A DNA stretch of 64,000 bases from Solen grandis. Its lineage: Eukaryota > Mollusca > Bivalvia > Adapedonta > Solenidae. Where the stretch lies: assembly GCA_021229015.1 (NCBI GenBank), contig CM037780.1:64075952-64139951 (forward strand), given 5' to 3'. Below the pieces are notes generated by a model. The model was not told where the DNA came from, searched no databases, and was given only the letters and a program-made list of their open reading frames with translations. Each line of letters begins with the position of its first letter. The first letter of the stretch is position 1. The translations under genes and the position numbers were made by a program. Shown piece after piece: positions 58,701 through 64,000 of the stretch.

Positions 58701-59715
58701 CTAATAGTTCAAGAAGTATGGAGTGGACAGGTGCACTGCAATTTTTCTTTAGATATTTTTTTTTAGTACCTATGGCTTTCTTCTTAGAAAATTAGCGCTT
58801 AAAATAAAAAAAATGGGAAATTATAAGAAAATAGAAATTTTTTTAATTAACAATAAAATTATCTAATTAATTATAGGTGGTATATGTCCAAGAAAGCTCA
58901 AATCAACATTTAAGTTATAAAAATCAAAGATTATAATAATTAGTTTAAAGAAAAATAAAGACATACAAAATTTAACAGATATCTGAAAAGAGTTTGTGAT
59001 ACAAACAATGCACCAAAACAGTTATATAATTGTTTTGACCATGTAAAATTGAAAAAAAAAAAAAAAAAAAAAATGACCTTCATGTAACAATGATAAAAAT
59101 CATGAAATAACGATATTGTTAAAACTATTAATCTGAAATTTTGATAATGTTATGTTACTTGCCCAAGGAATTATGGTAACAACAATGAAATTCAAGTAGG
59201 TATGTTAAAGCAAACATGAAAAAGGATCACATGCATTCAACTGGTAAAAAAAAAAAACTGTTCACTTACCCTATCGAAAAAATGGTGATACATCTTCAAT
59301 TTTTAGTCTGTGGGATATTAGAAAGAGAATCCAGAATTATATTTTGGTATGTTAAATGTCAAGGTCACACTGTATATCCCCCAAGTTCCATACAGATCTG
59401 GGCTAGTGTCTGATAACTTAGTGTCCACTGGCCTCACACATCCTGTCTCTATACCACCAGCGGTATACTCACAGTGAACCTGGTGTTGTCAACTAAAATA
59501 TAATCCTCTCTAATGAAATTATTAACTCCAAACCATGTTGATTTGCCAATAACATTCCTCTCCTGTGCAGATTTAAGCTACGAAGGTTCAATGAAGTAAT
59601 GTTTGGTCTTTTGTAAGACCATAATTATGACTTGCAAATACACTATCCAGACTTACCTATCTACGTTCACTTAAATCATTTCAACTACACTAGGAAATTA
59701 CCTACCATAATCTAA
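55723..59715. other. Long non-coding stretch with one 40-bp tandem duplication
   Basis: 'atacctgcatgtgacctttg' + 20 more bases is duplicated head to tail at 58239-58318. Poly-A and poly-T runs occur at about 59050-59074 and 57640. No exon was supported; the open frames are isolated and low-information. Confidence 0.45.
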
Positions 59716-59851
59716 ACAAGAGTTCTTTGGAACACATGTGTCACCTGCTGAAGCGTGATGGAAAGTGCGACAGACATGTGTGATGGACAGAGAGATGGAA
59801 AAACGACAGAAATGTGATCCCTATGTGTCACCTCTGCTTACAGCAGGTGGC
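59716..59851 (+). mobile_element. Short hairpin-headed element, family F3, copy 3
   Basis: 'acaaga' leads into the hairpin gttc-tttg-gaac (59722-59733), then 'gtgtcacctgctgaag'. GACAGA-type words and 'gatccctatgtgtcacctct' follow, ending 'cagcaggtggcac', the complement of the 5' motif. Confidence 0.7.
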
Positions 59852-62800
59852 ACAAAAATCATCAACTCTTTCTTTCAAATGCTGATTTTTTTTCGAGTTA
59901 TTCCTGCCTAAATGCATAAAAATTAACTACTAAAGATTAAAACCAATTTTTTATCACATACAACCTATAATATACAGGTACATACGGACATATCCTATGA
60001 AACTACTACAAAATATTATTGAATGTTCCCAATAAACATGTTTACTTAGCAAGATTATATAACCTAAACCTATATAACTCCTGAGGTTTCCTGGGTTGGA
60101 CTAGTACCTTGAACTTTGGTGGGTCTTGGAAAATGTTCAACAGCTCTAGAGTGTGTCAATTTCAAAACTTTCAGATTCGTAGTCAATTGACACAAACACA
60201 ACCACTGTAACATTTCTATGAAGTCTTTTCCACTGAACATGCATCAAATCTTGGATCCTTTGTACTGATTCAGTAAGGCCTTATTATTTTGACAAATAAA
60301 AATGTATTTATATACTCAATATGTCTATGATTTTCACATTGGTCCTTAAGCCTTTTTGATTTAAATAGACAATTTTTTTTTCAATTTATAACACCTACTC
60401 TATTGTTTAACAAAATTAAATAATGACCAGATTGGAAACAATTTATTAAAGTAAGATCCCCAAACTGACATGACATTGTCACAACATTTCATTATAGATC
60501 ACCAACAACTGGGATCCTGAGCCTTATAGATCACCAATCAACCATATGGGAATCATGCAGCCTTATAAATCACCAATCAAACAACTACTGGGAAACACTT
60601 ATAGAACAGTGGGAAACACCTTATAGAAACATCAATACAGCCATTTGGAACCAGCAATTTTTGGTAATAAAGGATACAAGTTATTACATCATTTACCTTA
60701 GTATAAACCTTGGAATGAATATTCATATAAATACTATTCAACATATATTGTTATGTTTAGGGTTTGAATTTCATATAAAATTGAGGATTTAGTTTTTAAG
60801 TTTGAATTAGAGTACATTGAATTTTAAATTAACATGGATTTTAAAACCAGTCCTTACAACCTGTATTAACCCCTCTCGACATTTCCTGGGTTGGACCAGT
60901 ACTTTATGTCTGGGATAGTCATGAAAGATTGCTGCCTCCAGTCAGGTTCAAACCAACATCATTTGGATCTGCATGCATGCTTCCACTTGGCCAGTGAAAT
61001 TGCAAGACTGAGTTTATTTTTTTTCAATATCATAATCAAGACAATTGTTCTGAACATAATAAAGATAAATTAGCAGTTGTTGAACATTTAAGTGACAACT
61101 TGTTCTAAAGGAAGAAAGCATGGATCATACAGGTAATGACAGAAAATAAAGTCATATAAGATTTACTAAGAATTATTCATAAGCATTATTGATACCATTT
61201 TTTGTTTATGTTTTGATTACTTAGCAAGATCTTGGTTCAATACTACTGTAACTATTTCTTCATTTATAGATAGTTACATAAGTTTTGTATTATGCACCAA
61301 AATCTGGTCCGTCATGCACCAACCAATAAAATAAGAGTCTCATCTGTATACTTCAACAACTACATTCAGTTTGTATAAACAATAATACAATCTTGAGAGG
61401 CATATTTTGAAATATGCTCCTCATTTAACATGAGTTGAGAACCACTCCTAACCAACTGCTGGAAGAAACCTGATTTTATAGCATTATCCTGTACATATTG
61501 TATTATATATACTTAAATAAATACTGCTCTTTTATTACATTTATATAGTTACAGATACAATCTACATTTATTTTTATCCATTACTTCTATATCTTGTTAC
61601 ATTTTTGACAATTTCTTTAAATCATCTTTTTATGAAAATTAAAAAACTTTAAGCATTTACCTTTATTCCTATAAAATTATACAAACTTGGTAGGTCAAAA
61701 TCAATAAAATAAAACACTAGCCTATCAAGTCTTTACTCAACAACATCAACAAAACACTAATACTCACAACAGTTTAAACCATTTTTCCAAAATTTACACA
61801 AATAATTTCACAAACTACAACTCCACCAAAGTTATAAATCCACTGAACTCTACAGAATGCTTTTAGGTAGTAGATATAACCTTCTTTAGATCTACTGATC
61901 ACCTATATCGATACCCCGATAGCGAGTCAAATCATGGAGCCAGCCGTCCCTACATTCCTAAAACACCATGCAGAGCCGACGTCAATATCTAAAGTACAGA
62001 AGCCACTTGTCCATTCGACAACCTGTAAACAGTGTTCCCCTTTTATTCCTTCATTTACAAACATCTGATCAAACAACTTTCTTCTATCGCCAAATTTGCG
62101 GGTGATTTTCAAAGCAATGGCAGTACACAACTGTTAAATTTAGACTACCTATCAATACAGGTCTATCGCCACTAACCCAAAAATCCTATCATAAGTCCAG
62201 GCACTCATACCATTTATGGGTTAAGATATTATTCATCAATATCTGAGCTCAATGGTTTTATCTAAGACTGAACAAAACAGATGATAAGTGACTTCTACAC
62301 TAACCCAAGAGGACTTACTTAATCCATTGAAAAGTTTCTGCATGGAAAATAAATTCCACCACATTATGTTATGATCATGTCAGAGAGAAGCTTGGTCCTG
62401 TATAAAGCATTGTCAGGATTTGAAGAAGCTTAATTGGCTATTACCTAAGGTTTGCCCATGTGAATGTCTGTGGGCAGATTATGAGTTGGTCAAGTGTGTG
62501 AAATAAATGAGCTGTAAACAGAACCATCCTGATGTCCAATATTTGTACAGAACATGACTAAACGTGATCTTCCCAAACGAAGATCTTCTACCTGTTAACA
62601 CCCTGGGCATTGCGTAAATTATAGATATGATGTGTACATGTATATTGCATCAGTCTGGACCATATATTATGTGAAAATAAACTATATGCCATCTTCATAA
62701 CTTACAAAATACAGATTTTCGGTCAAATGTTGAACTGCATTACACTGCTTTTGTGATGGAATGCTCACTAATGGATTTCCAATACCATGTAAAATTCCTA

Positions 62801-62945
62801 CATTCCTGTTAACTCATGCATCCATGTTTGAGAATTGAGATTTTTATTTCTTTTCTAAGAATATATATTTGTGTTTTTCATTAGAATAAGATAGAGACTG
62901 ACAAACTGGAAATAAAAGACCCAATTATTGTACATGTATATTTAA
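59852..62945. other. Non-coding stretch
   Basis: 'cctgggttggac.agtac' occurs near 60090 and 60885. A slightly CpG-enriched piece at about 61905-62105 carries a 67-codon minus-strand open frame without splice or domain support. It could be an upstream exon or promoter of the coiled-coil gene, but nothing shows it. Confidence 0.35.
60920..60996 (-). pseudogene. tRNA-like SINE head
   Basis: On the minus strand it shows box A 'CTGGCCAAGTGGAAGC' and box B 'TTGGTTTGAACCTG', spaced as in a tRNA-derived SINE. Confidence 0.45.
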
Positions 62946-63180
62946 CCCTTTCCCTCATATAGACTCATATTTGACGCACTCAATAGGTACCACATAAAGC
63001 CTGATCTGCAGAAAACCACAGTTAAACCTTACCAAATTTAATTGTAAAATCCTCATTACCAGACCACTGAGGAGCAGCGAACAGCATAAAACCTGATCAG
63101 CCTGTGAGTTACTCGCAGGCTGATCTGGTTTTATGCTGTTCGCATAGGTCTTTTCATGGTATTCTCTATAAGGGAAAGGG
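62946..63180 (-). mobile_element. TTAA MITE family F1, copy 9 (reverse)
   Basis: Full-length, with TTAA on both sides (62942-62945, 63181-63184) and a near-perfect hairpin (one change in 'cctgtgagttactcgcagg'). Confidence 0.9.
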
Positions 63181-63184
63181 TTAA

Positions 63185-64000
63185 ATTAATTCTTTCCTGG
63201 CACTTGGCTACAGTATTGAAAAGGCTCATATGATATTAATGTCATATGATGATATATATCAAAACCACTACACTCCTAGTGTCAAAGAGAACAGTCATTT
63301 TTGCAGAACTATATTAGTACACACTTAATCTTCCATTCAAAGTTTTGGATATGCAGGCATTTTTTCCCCAAAATACACAGCTTTTTCATGTGAGTTCAAA
63401 CCCCGATGTAGACAAGAATTTTTCTTCACCTTCCCAGGTGCAAAGTACTGATCAAGCCTAGAAACCGTCTAGAAGAATTAGCACAAGTTGTAAGAACTTG
63501 TTTCCAGTTGACGTAAAATAAAAAGGTTTACATCTAACTATAAAGACTGATCATGGGATTCACTAATATGATGTATGACACAGCTACAGATATTTCTTGG
63601 TCTTTCAACAAAACAATGAAATAAATCACACTAAAGAGATCAATACTGGGCATATTCAAATTAATTTCACTTCACCAGACCTTATAAAAAGAAACAAAAC
63701 AATTATGTTACTTATCTGCACAATAGATGGATAGCATAACATAACCAGTTGCAATCTTTTCAAAGATAATTGCCCTGGGCATTGGCCAATCTGTTGTTTA
63801 CAGAATACTTTTATTTACAAGGCCTACAAACGCAACAATCCAACATGACATTTTTGATTGCCGCAGATAAGTTTAACTGATTAATGATATCAAAGAACAC
63901 GTGCTTCTATTGGAACAATTAGCTTTTCTCCTTTTTGTGACAAAGTGAATTATATCTATCAGGTACATCTCTGAGTTCAAAAACAGCATGCTTAATCTTG
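63185..64000 (+). other. Non-coding stretch with a SINE family C tail
   Basis: 'gtgagttcaaaccccgatgt' near 63392 and the tail 'gttgtaagaacttgtttcc' + 'agttgacgtaaaataaa' to about 63525 match family C. Nothing else was recognised. Confidence 0.5.

Noticed and set aside
61927..62130. 67-codon minus-strand open frame in a slightly CpG-rich piece
   Set aside because: No domain, no convincing splice sites and no link to the coiled-coil exons. Kept only as a possible upstream exon or promoter in the stretch description.

Overview
The window is eukaryotic nuclear DNA, almost certainly from a mollusc and most likely a bivalve. It is AT-rich, has GT-AG introns, very low coding density and dense short non-autonomous repeats. 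The bivalve assignment rests on repeat style (tandem-core 'pearl'-like elements, tRNA-headed SINEs, TTAA MITEs) and on a small secreted fibrinogen-domain gene. The species cannot be named from sequence alone. One 100-N gap (25927-26026) splits the window.

Left of the gap (1-25926): one credible gene on the minus strand, a two-exon, 315-residue secreted protein (exons 5342-5046 and 4401-3751) with a signal peptide, a short PAN/apple-like Cys module and a complete fibrinogen-related domain. The rest is repeats: a tandem-core element (741-1606), an 85-bp minisatellite (1893-2376), three copies of a hairpin-headed tRNA-like repeat (one split by a ~3.85-kb element at 11232-15084), SINEs of at least three kinds, and microsatellites. 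A ~200-bp segment at 23066 recurs at 25736 and runs into the gap.

Right of the gap (26027-64000): one minus-strand multi-exon gene for a Ser/Arg-rich then coiled-coil protein. Six well-supported exons lie between 38350 and 30900, with a possible terminal exon at 29402-29343. All splice junctions keep one reading frame. The 5' end was not found; everything from 38351 to 64000 is either its upstream introns or intergenic. The introns hold nine copies of a ~235-bp palindromic MITE with TTAA flanks (piggyBac-like by termini), two further TTAA families, further tandem-core elements and minisatellites. Two of the minisatellites start directly at a 3' splice site of this gene.

The most interesting pattern is a shared architecture among sequence-unrelated repeats. 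A short lead-in (CAAGAG or ACTAGA type) is followed at once by a small perfect hairpin. Then comes a 8-14 bp motif whose reverse complement lies in a 3' terminal hairpin, with tandem monomers and often an ACGG/ACAG stretch in between. This fits Helentron-associated 'pearl' elements. One of them sits in a repeat whose uninterrupted copy is also in the window, giving an internal empty-site comparison. No bacterial-type system, CRISPR array, rRNA or intact tRNA gene was found.
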